From the NCBI GenBank assembly GCA_030537215.1, contig JAUNOF010000013.1, positions 1 to 35,396 of the forward strand: 35,396 nucleotides of DNA, written 5' to 3'. The position numbers were made by a program, and so were the translations under genes. The stretch's first letter is position 1. Every line of letters begins with the position of its first letter. This DNA comes from Lachnospiraceae bacterium. GTDB lineage: Bacteria; Bacillota; Clostridia; Lachnospirales; Lachnospiraceae. This document shows, piece after piece, positions 1 to 7,820 of the stretch. Under the pieces are notes generated by a model, which made no database searches, was not told where the DNA came from, and was given only the letters and a program-made list of their open reading frames with translations.

Positions 1-20
1 TTCCTTTCATCGCAGCAGAA

Positions 21-50
21 TTGGACATAATATGGGTATTGTGCTACAAT
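21..50 (+). promoter_or_regulatory. Probable sigma-A promoter for pepT
   Basis: TTGGAC (21-26) and TACAAT (45-50) are separated by 18 bp, and a TGn extension precedes the -10. Transcription would start near 57 and give a leader of about 175 nt before pepT. This is seen by eye only; no start site is known. Confidence 0.5.
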
Positions 51-129
51 AACCAATGTGCCTAAATTGTTGCTGCTCACAGAGAATCTGCGGGCAATCA
101 TGCAAAATAACCGGCAGAGAGAAGAAGGA

Positions 130-200
130 TCAGGAACCAGGCTTCAATTGATTAACATAAAAATTTTATGTTAATCGTTTCTGCTTCCTCTCGTTCCTGA
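130..200. repeat. Nested inverted repeats in the pepT leader
   Basis: The inner part is a perfect palindrome with 13-bp arms (150-162 and 164-176) around a single central A. It is enclosed by a second pair, TCAGGAAC (130-137) and GTTCCTGA (193-200). There is no T-run after the inner palindrome, so it is not a standard terminator. It could be an operator or a folded 5' leader element. Confidence 0.6.
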
Positions 201-232
201 CAAGAAAACAAAAAGAAAAGGAGAATATTACC

Positions 233-1459
233 ATGTCTTCTGTAGTAGACAAATTTTTACGTTACATTTCCTATGATACGGAATCCATGGATGATGCCGC
301 CCAGCTTCCAAGCACGGAAAAGCAGTTCGTCTTGGCTAATGTGCTGGCAGAGGAATTAAAAGCCATGGGTGCCTCTGAGGTACAGGTAAGCAGTCAATGC
401 TATGTGACTGCGGTAATTCCATCCAATACCGAAAGGTCCGTTCCGGCGTTGGGGCTGATCGCCCATATGGACACTTCACCAGCCTTTTCCGGCTGCGGCG
501 TCAAGCCTCAGATCGTGAAGGATTATGACGGCAGTTCCATCTGCCTGAACGAGGAGCTGGGCCTTATCCTGGATCCGGCAGAATTCCCGGAGCTTACCCA
601 TTATGTGGGGAAGGATCTGATCACCACAGACGGAACCACCTTATTAGGTGCAGATGATAAGGCAGGCGTGGCGGAGATCATGGCTGCTGCCCAGTATCTT
701 CTGACTCACCCGGAGATCAAGCACGGCAAGATCTGTATCGGATTTACCCCGGACGAGGAGGTAGGAAGAGGGACCGACGGCTTTGATGTGGCAGGCTTCG
801 GCGCTGATGTGGCCTACACCGTAGACGGCGGCGCTCTGGGCGAACTGGAATATGAGAATTTCAATGCAGCAGGGGCTAAGGTGCACATCCATGGAAAAAG
901 CATCCATCCCGGCTCCTCCAAGGGAACCATGAAAAATGCCATCCTGATTGGAATGGAATTCCAGTCCATGCTTCCGGCATTTGAAAACCCCATGTACACC
1001 GAAGGCTATGAAGGCTTTTATCACTTGGATCATATGAACGGTGATGTGGAAAATACGGAACTGGAGTATATCATCCGTGACCACGACAGCAAAAAGTTTG
1101 CTCAGAAAAAACACCAGTTTATACGAACCGCTGATTTTCTGAACATGAAATACGGCATCGGGACAGTGGAAGTGGATCTGAAGGATTCTTACTACAACAT
1201 GAAGGAAAAGATTGAACCCCACATGTATCTGATCGATCTGGCGCAGGAGGCCATGAGAGAGCTGGATATCCAGCCTAAGGTATGCCCGATCCGCGGCGGC
1301 ACAGACGGTGCACGGCTCTCGTACATGGGACTTCCCTGCCCCAACCTGTGCACCGGCGGCCATAACTTCCATGGAAAATATGAATATGTCTGCATCCAGT
1401 CTATGGAAAAGATCGTGCAGCTTCTGATTTCCATTGTCTCAAAATTTGAAGCCAGATAA
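233..1459 (+). CDS. pepT: Peptidase T (tripeptide aminopeptidase)
   Basis: Cytoplasmic M20B metallopeptidase that removes the N-terminal residue from tripeptides, using two zinc ions. At 408 residues it has the length of the E. coli enzyme. Visible family motifs are HMDTSP with H78 and D80, GADDKAG with D141, DEEVGRG with the catalytic/metal-binding glutamates at 175-176, VDGG with D198, and the C-terminal GGHNFHG with H377 and H380. The dimerisation-domain motif HGKSIHPG follows the first metal cluster, as expected for M20 enzymes. The ATG start has an AAGGAG site about 10 nt upstream. It appears to be a single-gene unit, with its own promoter and a B12 riboswitch leader immediately downstream. 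Identification is secure from motif order and full length. Confidence 0.96.
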   Translation: MSSVVDKFLRYISYDTESMDDAAQLPSTEKQFVLANVLAEELKAMGASEVQVSSQCYVTAVIPSNTERSVPALGLIAHMDTSPAFSGCGVKPQIVKDYDGSSICLNEELGLILDPAEFPELTHYVGKDLITTDGTTLLGADDKAGVAEIMAAAQYLLTHPEIKHGKICIGFTPDEEVGRGTDGFDVAGFGADVAYTVDGGALGELEYENFNAAGAKVHIHGKSIHPGSSKGTMKNAILIGMEFQSMLPAFENPMYTEGYEGFYHLDHMNGDVENTELEYIIRDHDSKKFAQKKHQFIRTADFLNMKYGIGTVEVDLKDSYYNMKEKIEPHMYLIDLAQEAMRELDIQPKVCPIRGGTDGARLSYMGLPCPNLCTGGHNFHGKYEYVCIQSMEKIVQLLISIVSKFEAR

Positions 1460-1524
1460 AAGCGTTGAAAGACTTACTTGCATTTTCCCTCATTCGGTGG
1501 TAGGATAAAGGACATATCGAGTAA

Positions 1525-1752
1525 AGAACAGCTGGTGCCTCCGGTCTGCTGCTTTGCAGGCCGGAGGGTAAAAGGGAAACAGGTGAAAATCCTGTGCGAT
1601 CTCGTCACTGTAACCCGGGAGCGTATGATTTTATTGAAAACGCAAGAGCAGTTATATGGAACTGCTGCGTGAGAAGGTCACTGATCCGGATCTGGATTGG
1701 GAAGGCAGTCATATGTGATGATCGGTAAGTCAGGAAACCTGCCAGCTGCAGG
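1525..1752 (+). ncRNA. Cobalamin (B12) riboswitch
   Basis: The conserved blocks of the adenosylcobalamin aptamer are present in order: GGTGC near 1534, AAAGGGAA near 1570-1577, GGTGAAAATCC at about 1582-1592, the CACTGTAACCC block at about 1606-1616, and the B12-box-like AGTCAGGAAACCTGCC at about 1728-1743. The outer helix can form between CAGCTGG near 1529 and CCAGCTG near 1742. The riboswitch precedes an operon of an exported cobalt chelatase and a B12/siderophore-type ABC importer, which fits repression when cobalamin is abundant. Boundaries are approximate. Confidence 0.92.
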
Positions 1753-1878
1753 TGCAGGAGAATATAGAAATTACGAAATTGCTAGAAATCCAGATCACGA
1801 GGAATTGATCGCGCCGGTCTGCGGCATAAGCGCTGCAGGTCTCTGACTCAGACAGGAATGTTTCACAGGTTTTCAGAT

Positions 1879-1916
1879 GCTGTGCCCAGGCCTATAAGCC
1901 TGTACACAGCCTTTTG
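1879..1916 (+). terminator. Candidate expression-platform terminator of the B12 riboswitch
   Basis: GCTGTG...CACAGC (1879-1884 with 1905-1910) encloses a second stem CAGGC...GCCTG, with a two-base internal mismatch between them and a loop of about 6 nt. CTTTTGT follows directly. It lies about 130 nt after the aptamer and about 190 nt before the first gene, where a transcriptional attenuator would be expected. The alternative anti-terminator pairing was not resolved. Confidence 0.55.
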
Positions 1917-2053
1917 TACATCGTCTTTGTGCAGATATGTGATCATGCAAAGAATGTTTGAGTTGCTTTCTATTCCTATCTTTTCATTTCTTAATTCTTA
2001 TTCCCTTGCATCGCGATACCTTGATACAGGCGGCCAAACGGTTCCCTGAAACG

Positions 2054-2072
2054 CCCGGAACATCTGTCCGGG
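2054..2072 (+). other. Small hairpin before the chelatase gene
   Basis: CCCGGA (2054-2059) and TCCGGG (2067-2072) form a perfect 6-bp stem with a 7-nt loop, about 20 nt before the AAGGAGG ribosome binding site of the next gene. No T-run follows. The rest of 1917-2105 shows no gene that I can support. Confidence 0.4.
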
Positions 2073-2105
2073 GATCATACTAGATGGAAAAAGGAGGAGA
2101 AAAGG

Positions 2106-3167
2106 ATGAAATTAAAGAAAGCAGCCCTATTATTTGCAGCCGTATCTCTGGCAGCCGCAGCAGTAGCAGGATGCTCCGGCGGACAGGCGGAGGCGGACGC
2201 ACCAGCTGCAGAAGCTGCTGCAGAGACTACTGCAGCAGAAACCAAAGAAACAGCCCCGGAGACGGAGGAAGCCAGTGCAGAGGAGACTGCAGCAGAAGCA
2301 GAGGCAAACGAGGAGGAAGAAAACTATGATACTGGTGATGCCGCATTAGACAACACCAGGAACCAGGATGAGATCGGGGAAAAGGAGCTGATGGTAGTCA
2401 GCTTCGGCACCAGCTATAATGACAACCGCCGATTAACCATCGGAGCCATTGAGGATGCCATGGAACAGGCGTTTCCGGAGTATTCTGTGAGAAGAGGATT
2501 TACCAGCCAGATCATCATTGACCATGTAAAATCCCGTGATAAGGTTTCCATTGACAATGTAGGCGAGGCTCTGGAGCGGGCCGTGGAAAACGGGGTTAAA
2601 ACTCTGGTGGTACAGCCCACGCACTTGATGAATGGCCTGGAGTACACAGATCTGGTAAATGAACTGGCTGAATATGCAGATGCCTTTGAACAGATCGAGA
2701 TAGGCGATCCTCTGCTCACCTCTGACGAGGATTTCACGGCTGTGGTAAAGGCAATCACAGAGGCCACCGCTGAATATGATGATGGTGAGACGGCCATCTG
2801 CTTTATGGGACACGGCACTGAGGCAGCATCCAATCAGATCTATGAAAACATGCAGCAAGTGCTGACCGATGCCGGATACACCAATTATTACATCGGAACG
2901 GTAGAGGCTGAGCCGTCTTTGGAGGACGTGCTGGAAGCAGTTCAGGCCGGCGAGTATAAGAGGGTAGTATTAGAGCCGCTGATGATCGTTGCCGGCGATC
3001 ATGCCAACAACGATATGGCCGGTGATGAGGAAGGCTCCTGGAAGACGGTATTTGAGGATGCCGGATATGAGGTTACCTGTGTGGTTCGCGGCCTGGGTGA
3101 GTTAGAGCCGATCCAGCAGTTATTTGTGGAGCACGCGCAGACAGCTATGGATCGTTTGGCACAGTAG
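2106..3167 (+). CDS. Exported CbiK-type sirohydrochlorin cobaltochelatase (lipoprotein)
   Basis: CbiK family (PF06180) class II chelatase, which inserts cobalt into sirohydrochlorin in the anaerobic B12 pathway. The core from about residue 95 shows the family motifs: MVVSFGTSYND, a QPTHLMNG stretch with H173, MGHGTE with H236, and AGDHANND with H299. H173 and H236 correspond to the expected metal-binding histidine pair. Unlike cytoplasmic CbiK it begins with a lipoprotein signal peptide ending AAVAGC (Cys at about residue 23), followed by a 60-residue Ala/Glu-rich linker. It should therefore sit on the outer face of the membrane. Periplasmic CbiK is known in Desulfovibrio vulgaris (CbiKP) and has been linked to metal or tetrapyrrole transport rather than synthesis. 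It is the first gene behind the cobalamin riboswitch and has a strong GGAGGAG site. The family call is secure; the substrate is not. Confidence 0.88.
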   Translation: MKLKKAALLFAAVSLAAAAVAGCSGGQAEADAPAAEAAAETTAAETKETAPETEEASAEETAAEAEANEEEENYDTGDAALDNTRNQDEIGEKELMVVSFGTSYNDNRRLTIGAIEDAMEQAFPEYSVRRGFTSQIIIDHVKSRDKVSIDNVGEALERAVENGVKTLVVQPTHLMNGLEYTDLVNELAEYADAFEQIEIGDPLLTSDEDFTAVVKAITEATAEYDDGETAICFMGHGTEAASNQIYENMQQVLTDAGYTNYYIGTVEAEPSLEDVLEAVQAGEYKRVVLEPLMIVAGDHANNDMAGDEEGSWKTVFEDAGYEVTCVVRGLGELEPIQQLFVEHAQTAMDRLAQ

Positions 3168-3179
3168 GATATGGAATAT

Positions 3180-4109
3180 ATGAGACGCTTATTCATGCAG
3201 GCAGCATCCATAATTACTGCCGTATCCCTCCTTGTTTCCGGGTGCGGACAGGGAAGAACTGCTGCTTCCGTCACGGAAGGAATGGAGCTGGTAAAAGCAG
3301 AAAAATCCGAATCTGACAGCCAGTCCGGTCAGGTAGCCTCAGCAGATGAAACAGTCAGTCCGGTGGATGTGGTGACAGAGGATATGACGCCCATTTACGG
3401 AACCGAAATCAAAGATGGGGTTTACCCGATCACCGTAGATTCCAGTTCCAGTATGTTTCATATTACAGACTGTAAGCTGACCGTAACCGACGGGAGAATG
3501 GAAGCACGAATCACCATGAGCGGTACTGGATATGGGAAGCTTTACCTGGGAACGGGAGAAGAGGCTGTGAAGGCGGCAGAGACAGATTATATTCCATCAG
3601 TGGAGGACGAAACCGGCGCCTGCACCTTCCTGCTGCCGGTAGAAGCGCTGGATGCCGGGATTTCCTGCAGCGCCTTCAGCAAGAAGAAGGAAAAATGGTA
3701 CGACCGCACCCTGGTATTTCGCGCAGACTCTCTTCCGGCAGATGCCTTTTCCGGCGCAACCTTTGTGACGGCAGAGGATCTGGGGCTGGAGGACGGCAGG
3801 TACACGGCAGAGGTTGCCTTAGAAGGCGGCTCCGGCCGGGCATCGGTGGAATCTCCGGCCAGTCTGCGGGTGGAGAAGGGAAACGTATATGCAACCATCG
3901 TCTGGGGAAGTGCTAATTATGACTATATGAAGGTGAATGATGAGAAATACCAGTGGGCAGGAGAAGAAGCCCACTCCACGTTTGAGATCCCGGTAGCTGG
4001 CTTTGACTGGAAAATGACGGTGATCGCAGATACGACGGCTATGAGTGTCCCACACGAGATCACCTATACTCTGATCTTTGACTCAGCCTCTTTACAAAAG
4101 ATTGAGTGA
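3180..4109 (+). CDS. Two-domain lipoprotein of unknown function, B12-regulated operon
   Basis: I do not recognise a named family. The start at 3180 is preferred over an ATG at 3171 because AGGA (3167-3170) touches the 3171 codon but lies 9 nt from 3180. The resulting N-terminus, MRRLF..., gives a normal lipoprotein signal with LVSGC. After an acidic linker the protein seems to contain two related beta-rich units, at about residues 78-200 and 203-305. Each opens with a DG-x-Y motif followed by alternating hydrophobic stretches, and carries a later PV-x-A/G-x-D/F motif. The second unit has G-N-V-Y-A-T-I-V-W and a Tyr-rich NYDYMK segment, which loosely recalls NEAT haem-binding domains. That resemblance is impressionistic. 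It lies between an exported chelatase and a binding protein, so an accessory role in capturing a tetrapyrrole or metal is inferred. Confidence 0.7.
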   Translation: MRRLFMQAASIITAVSLLVSGCGQGRTAASVTEGMELVKAEKSESDSQSGQVASADETVSPVDVVTEDMTPIYGTEIKDGVYPITVDSSSSMFHITDCKLTVTDGRMEARITMSGTGYGKLYLGTGEEAVKAAETDYIPSVEDETGACTFLLPVEALDAGISCSAFSKKKEKWYDRTLVFRADSLPADAFSGATFVTAEDLGLEDGRYTAEVALEGGSGRASVESPASLRVEKGNVYATIVWGSANYDYMKVNDEKYQWAGEEAHSTFEIPVAGFDWKMTVIADTTAMSVPHEITYTLIFDSASLQKIE

Positions 4110-5350
4110 TGCATATGCTTAACATGAGAACAAGAAACGTGAGAAACTGGCTGCTGATGGCAGCTGTGTGGCTGTTTGCTCTTCTGGCGGCAGGCTGCGG
4201 AACAAAATATGGAGCCGATGACAGAATTGGCCATGGAGCAGACTGTGGATCGGCTCAGGAAGAGAGCCTGGACGCAGGTTCCAGTGAGGAATCTGCCGCA
4301 ACCTGGGACTCCCTTACACCGGATTACAGCCTGAAGCTGCGTTACGCCAGCCAGTTTTCTGTAGACTATTATCGGGACGGAATGGCCCTGATCACGATTC
4401 AGAACAAAGACCGCTATTTGGTAATCCCGGAGCAGGGATCGGTTCCCCAGGGGCTTCCGGAGGATGTGACCATCATCCAGAAGCCGTTAGACAATATTTA
4501 TCTGGCAGCTACCTCCGCTATGGATTTGTTTAAAAGCCTTGACCGCATCGATGCCGTTACCTTGTCCGGCACTGACGCCTCCGGCTGGTATATTGAGGAG
4601 GCAAAGCAGGCTCTGGAGGAGGGGAGGATGCAGTATGCCGGTAAATACAGCGCTCCGGATTATGAGCTGATCCTGTCAAAGGATTGTGACCTTGCCATCG
4701 AATCCACCATGATCTACCATTCCCCAGAGGTGAAGGAGCAATTGGAAGCTCTGGGAATCCCGGTTCTGGTGGAGCGCTCCAGCTACGAGAGCCATCCCCT
4801 TGGAAGAATGGAATGGCTGATGCTGTACGCTGTCCTGCTGGATCAGGAGGAGCAGGCTGAGCGCTATCTGAATCAGCAGTTTCAGCAGCTGGAGCCGGTA
4901 ATGTCCCAGGAGGCCACTGGAAAAACGGCGGCATTTTTCTATGTCACTTCCAACGGCTCGGTGAATGTAAGAAAATCCGGTGATTACGTGGCGAAAATGA
5001 TCCAGCTTGCCGGCGGCGTCTATGTTCCCCAGGATCTGGATGAAGAGGAAAATGCCTTATCTACTATGAATATGCAGATGGAAGCCTTCTATGGGGCGGC
5101 AAAGGATGCAGATTACCTCATCTACAACAGCACCATTGACGGAGAACTGAAATCACTGGATGAATTTCTTGGAAAAAGCAGTCTTCTTGCCGATTTTAAG
5201 GCAGTGAAGGAGGGACATGTATGGTGCACCGGAAAGAATCTGTTTCAGGAAACTATGGGGCTTGGTGATATGATTCTGGACATCCATCAGCTTCTGACAG
5301 AAGACCAGCCAGATCCGGAGGCGATGACATACCTGCACCAGCTTCGGTGA
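4109..5350 (+). CDS. BtuF/FecB-type ABC transporter substrate-binding lipoprotein
   Basis: Cluster A-II periplasmic-binding-protein fold (PF01497 family), which binds cobalamin, haem or ferric siderophores and delivers them to a FecCD/BtuC permease. The signal peptide ends LLAAGC (Cys at about residue 30). The mature part has the family features: IIQKPLDNIYLAATSAMDL at the start of the first lobe, a DLAIESTMIYHSPEV stretch, LEALGIPVLVE before the long connecting helix, and a second lobe from TAAFFYVTS. The start is uncertain. GTG 4106, ATG 4109, 4115 and 4124 are in frame and none has a clear Shine-Dalgarno site. 4109 is chosen because it overlaps the upstream TGA, which suggests coupled translation. 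Context (B12 riboswitch, chelatase) favours a corrinoid or tetrapyrrole ligand. Confidence 0.85.
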   Translation: MHMLNMRTRNVRNWLLMAAVWLFALLAAGCGTKYGADDRIGHGADCGSAQEESLDAGSSEESAATWDSLTPDYSLKLRYASQFSVDYYRDGMALITIQNKDRYLVIPEQGSVPQGLPEDVTIIQKPLDNIYLAATSAMDLFKSLDRIDAVTLSGTDASGWYIEEAKQALEEGRMQYAGKYSAPDYELILSKDCDLAIESTMIYHSPEVKEQLEALGIPVLVERSSYESHPLGRMEWLMLYAVLLDQEEQAERYLNQQFQQLEPVMSQEATGKTAAFFYVTSNGSVNVRKSGDYVAKMIQLAGGVYVPQDLDEEENALSTMNMQMEAFYGAAKDADYLIYNSTIDGELKSLDEFLGKSSLLADFKAVKEGHVWCTGKNLFQETMGLGDMILDIHQLLTEDQPDPEAMTYLHQLR

Positions 5351-5384
5351 AAATTTTGTTTTGCTGCAAAGGAGATCGGTTTCC

Positions 5385-6401
5385 ATGAAACGACCACATA
5401 TCAATCACCTGTTTTTCCTGTGCCTGCTGGCAGCGGCAGTCCTGTTTCTGTTTTTCTGCAGCATCAATTCCGGCAGCATTCATCTGTCCATAAAGGAGGT
5501 CTGGGAGATTTTGCTTGGAAAAAGCAGCAACCGCACAGCCTATCACATCATCTGGGATATCCGCCTGCCCAGGATCCTGGCAGCGGCTTTGATGGGAGGC
5601 GCTCTTTCCGTGTCCGGCTTTCTTCTCCAGACCTTCTTTTCCAATCCCATCGCAGGCCCCTTTGTTCTGGGAATCTCCTCTGGTGCGAAGCTTTCCGTTT
5701 CTCTTGTGATGATCCTGTTTTTAGGAAGGGGACTGTACATCACTTCGGCGGCCATGATCCTGGCGGCCTTTGCAGGGGCCATGATCTCCATGGGCTTCGT
5801 TCTGCTGATCTCCGGCCGGGTAAAGCGGATGTCCACCCTGGTGATCTGCGGCGTTATGATCAGCTACATCTGCTCGGCTGTAACGGATTTTGCCGTTACC
5901 TTTGCCGAGGATGCCAACATCGTTAATCTGCACAACTGGTCCATGGGAAGCTTTTCCGGCATATCCTGGGAAAATGTCCGAGTGATAGCCGTAATCATTT
6001 CTATTTCACTGGTGCTGGTAATCATGATGGCAAAGCCCATTGGAGCCTATCAGATGGGGGAGGTCTATGCCCAGAGCATGGGAGTGAATGTCCGGCGATT
6101 CCGCGGAGAACTGATTTTGCTTTCCAGCATTCTGGCAGCCTGCGTAACAGCCTTCGCCGGTCCCATCTCCTTTGTGGGAATTGCCGTTCCTCATCTGGTA
6201 AAAAGCTTGTTTGGCACCTCCAAGCCTCTTCTGATCATTCCAGGCTGCTTCCTGGGAGGGGCTGTATTCTGCCTGTTCTGCGATCTGATCGCCAGAATCC
6301 TTTTTTCACCTACGGAGCTGGGGATCAGCTCGGTAACAGCAGTGTTCGGCGCACCTGTTGTAATTTATATGATGGTAAAGCGGACAGCTCATCCGCTATA
6401 G
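5385..6401 (+). CDS. FecCD/BtuC-family ABC transporter permease
   Basis: Integral membrane subunit of the B12/siderophore importer class, 338 residues with about ten predicted membrane segments. Family signatures are RLPRILAAALMGGALSVSG near residue 60, a FSNPIAGPFVLGISSGA segment, and near the C-terminus GPISFVGIAVPHLV, which forms the ATPase-contacting loop. The ATG at 5385 is preferred over an upstream in-frame TTG at 5361 because AAAGGAG ends about 10 nt before it. It follows the binding-protein gene by 34 nt and precedes the ATPase gene, completing an SBP-permease-ATPase set. Substrate class is inferred from family and riboswitch control. Confidence 0.92.
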   Translation: MKRPHINHLFFLCLLAAAVLFLFFCSINSGSIHLSIKEVWEILLGKSSNRTAYHIIWDIRLPRILAAALMGGALSVSGFLLQTFFSNPIAGPFVLGISSGAKLSVSLVMILFLGRGLYITSAAMILAAFAGAMISMGFVLLISGRVKRMSTLVICGVMISYICSAVTDFAVTFAEDANIVNLHNWSMGSFSGISWENVRVIAVIISISLVLVIMMAKPIGAYQMGEVYAQSMGVNVRRFRGELILLSSILAACVTAFAGPISFVGIAVPHLVKSLFGTSKPLLIIPGCFLGGAVFCLFCDLIARILFSPTELGISSVTAVFGAPVVIYMMVKRTAHPL

Positions 6402-6454
6402 AAGAAGGGCTTGTTACGGTTCATAGCCAATGTCATGGGATAGGAGGGATTTAC

Positions 6455-7561
6455 TTGACGGATGAGCATGGGAACAGCGACTTTATTTATACCGATAATA
6501 TGACAGTAGGCTACGGAAATACGCCTCTGATCCGTCAGATTCAGCTCCACATCAAAAGGGGAGAGATCGTAACGCTGATCGGGCCTAATGGAGCCGGGAA
6601 ATCTACGATATTGAAGACCATAATCCGTCAGCTGAAGCTGCTGGATGGAACGGTGTATCTGGACGGAACCTCCATGGAAAGGCTGTCGGAACGGGATATT
6701 GCAACCCGAATGGCGGTGCTGATGACAGAACGAATTCACCCGGAGCTGATGACCTGCCAGGAGGTGGTGGCCGCTGGACGTTATCCTTATACCGGACGGC
6801 TTGGAATCCTTCGTCAGGAGGATAAGCAGAAGGTGAGAGAGGCTCTGCGGCTGGTTCATGGAGAAGCACTTGCCGGCCAGGATTTTTCCCAGATCAGTGA
6901 CGGGCAGCGGCAGAGGATTCTCCTTGCCCGCGCCATCTGCCAGGAACCTCAGGTGATCGTGCTGGATGAACCTACCTCATTTCTGGATATCCGTCATAAG
7001 CTGGAAATCCTGGACATTTTAAAAAACCTGGTGCCGCAAAAGAAAACAGCGGTGCTGATGTCTCTTCATGAGCTGGATCTGGCACAAAAGCTTTCGGACT
7101 ATGTAGTCTGTGTCAGCCGGAACCGAATCGACCGTATGGGAACTCCCGAGGAGATCTTTACCTCTTCTTATATTTCAGAATTATATGGCATTACCAGAGG
7201 AAGCTACCAGGCTGAGCTGGGATGCCTGGAGCTGGAATCGGTGAAAGGAATGCCGAAGGTGTTTGTCATCGGCGGAAACGGAAGCGGAATTCCTGTGTAC
7301 CGCCGATTGCAGCGGCAGGGGATTCCCTTTGCTGCCGGGGTGCTCCATAAAAATGATGTGGAATATCCCATTGCAAAGGCGCTGGCCGCAGAAGTGATTG
7401 AAGAGCAGCCCTTTGAACCGATTGGAGAAGGCAGCTTTCAGCGGGCTGCCTCTGTGATGGCCTCCTGTGAGCAGGTGATCTGCTGCCTGACGGAATTTGG
7501 AACCATGAATCAGAAAAATCAAGTGCTTGCCCAGCTTGGAAAAGAGAAGACCACGTTTTGA
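6455..7561 (+). CDS. BtuD/FecE-type ABC ATPase with an extra C-terminal domain
   Basis: ATP-hydrolysing subunit of the B12/siderophore-type importer. Walker A GPNGAGKST is at residues 43-51, the signature appears as the variant SDGQ at 148-151, Walker B ends in D171 with catalytic E172, and the H-loop is SLHELD. The TTG start is chosen because TAGGAGGG (6441-6448) lies 6 nt upstream and no in-frame ATG is suitably placed. The usual domain ends near residue 255. About 100 further residues (from about 266) begin with a glycine-rich KVFVIGGNGSG strand-loop and contain AGVLHKNDVEYPIA and EEQPFEPI. This extension is absent from E. coli BtuD and FecE. I believe similar tails occur on other clostridial importer ATPases, but its function is unknown to me. 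It closes the operon. Confidence 0.9.
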   Translation: MTDEHGNSDFIYTDNMTVGYGNTPLIRQIQLHIKRGEIVTLIGPNGAGKSTILKTIIRQLKLLDGTVYLDGTSMERLSERDIATRMAVLMTERIHPELMTCQEVVAAGRYPYTGRLGILRQEDKQKVREALRLVHGEALAGQDFSQISDGQRQRILLARAICQEPQVIVLDEPTSFLDIRHKLEILDILKNLVPQKKTAVLMSLHELDLAQKLSDYVVCVSRNRIDRMGTPEEIFTSSYISELYGITRGSYQAELGCLELESVKGMPKVFVIGGNGSGIPVYRRLQRQGIPFAAGVLHKNDVEYPIAKALAAEVIEEQPFEPIGEGSFQRAASVMASCEQVICCLTEFGTMNQKNQVLAQLGKEKTTF

Positions 7562-7580
7562 GCCGCGTTTTCTCTTTTTT
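7540..7580 (+). terminator. Terminator after the B12-type importer operon
   Basis: AAAAGAGAA (7540-7548) pairs with TTCTCTTTT (7570-7578) across a 21-nt loop, and the 3' arm runs into a T-tract ending at 7580. The 5' arm lies inside the last codons of the ATPase gene. Confidence 0.55.
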
Positions 7581-7660
7581 AATTGTAAAAATCTTAATTG
7601 TGAAAATAGAATATTTTTCTGCACTATTTTCTTAAAAATTGATATTTTTACACAAAAACT

Positions 7661-7689
7661 ATGGCAATTTTCGGATAATGTGGTATACT
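7661..7689 (+). promoter_or_regulatory. Probable promoter of the iron-type ABC transporter operon
   Basis: ATGGCA (7661-7666) and TATACT (7684-7689) are spaced 17 bp apart. The start point would be near 7696, leaving a leader of about 125 nt. That leader contains a possible hairpin (CAAAGCAGAAA at 7723-7733 with complementary segments at 7751-7765) with an AGGAGG in its loop that is not followed by a gene. Confidence 0.5.
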
Positions 7690-7820
7690 ATTCAAGAAAG
7701 CAATGTGAAGCGCGTGAGAAATCAAAGCAGAAACAGGAGGCTTACGGAAATTTCTGTACGCTTTGCCCAAAGGGGAAGACGTGCTGTCACAGGCAATATA
7801 AAAGGAGGAGGAGATTCACA

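Noticed and set aside
1..20. ATG-like start of a leftward gene at the window edge
   Set aside because: Only a few codons are visible and no ribosome binding site precedes it on the minus strand.
1478..2049. Two short open frames in the B12 leader
   Set aside because: One overlaps the riboswitch aptamer and the other the candidate terminator; neither has a ribosome binding site or protein-like composition.
7527..7820. Upstream extension of the iron-type binding protein by 98 residues
   Set aside because: It runs through a terminator, a promoter and a leader; the ATG at 7821 begins a proper lipoprotein signal and has a strong ribosome binding site.
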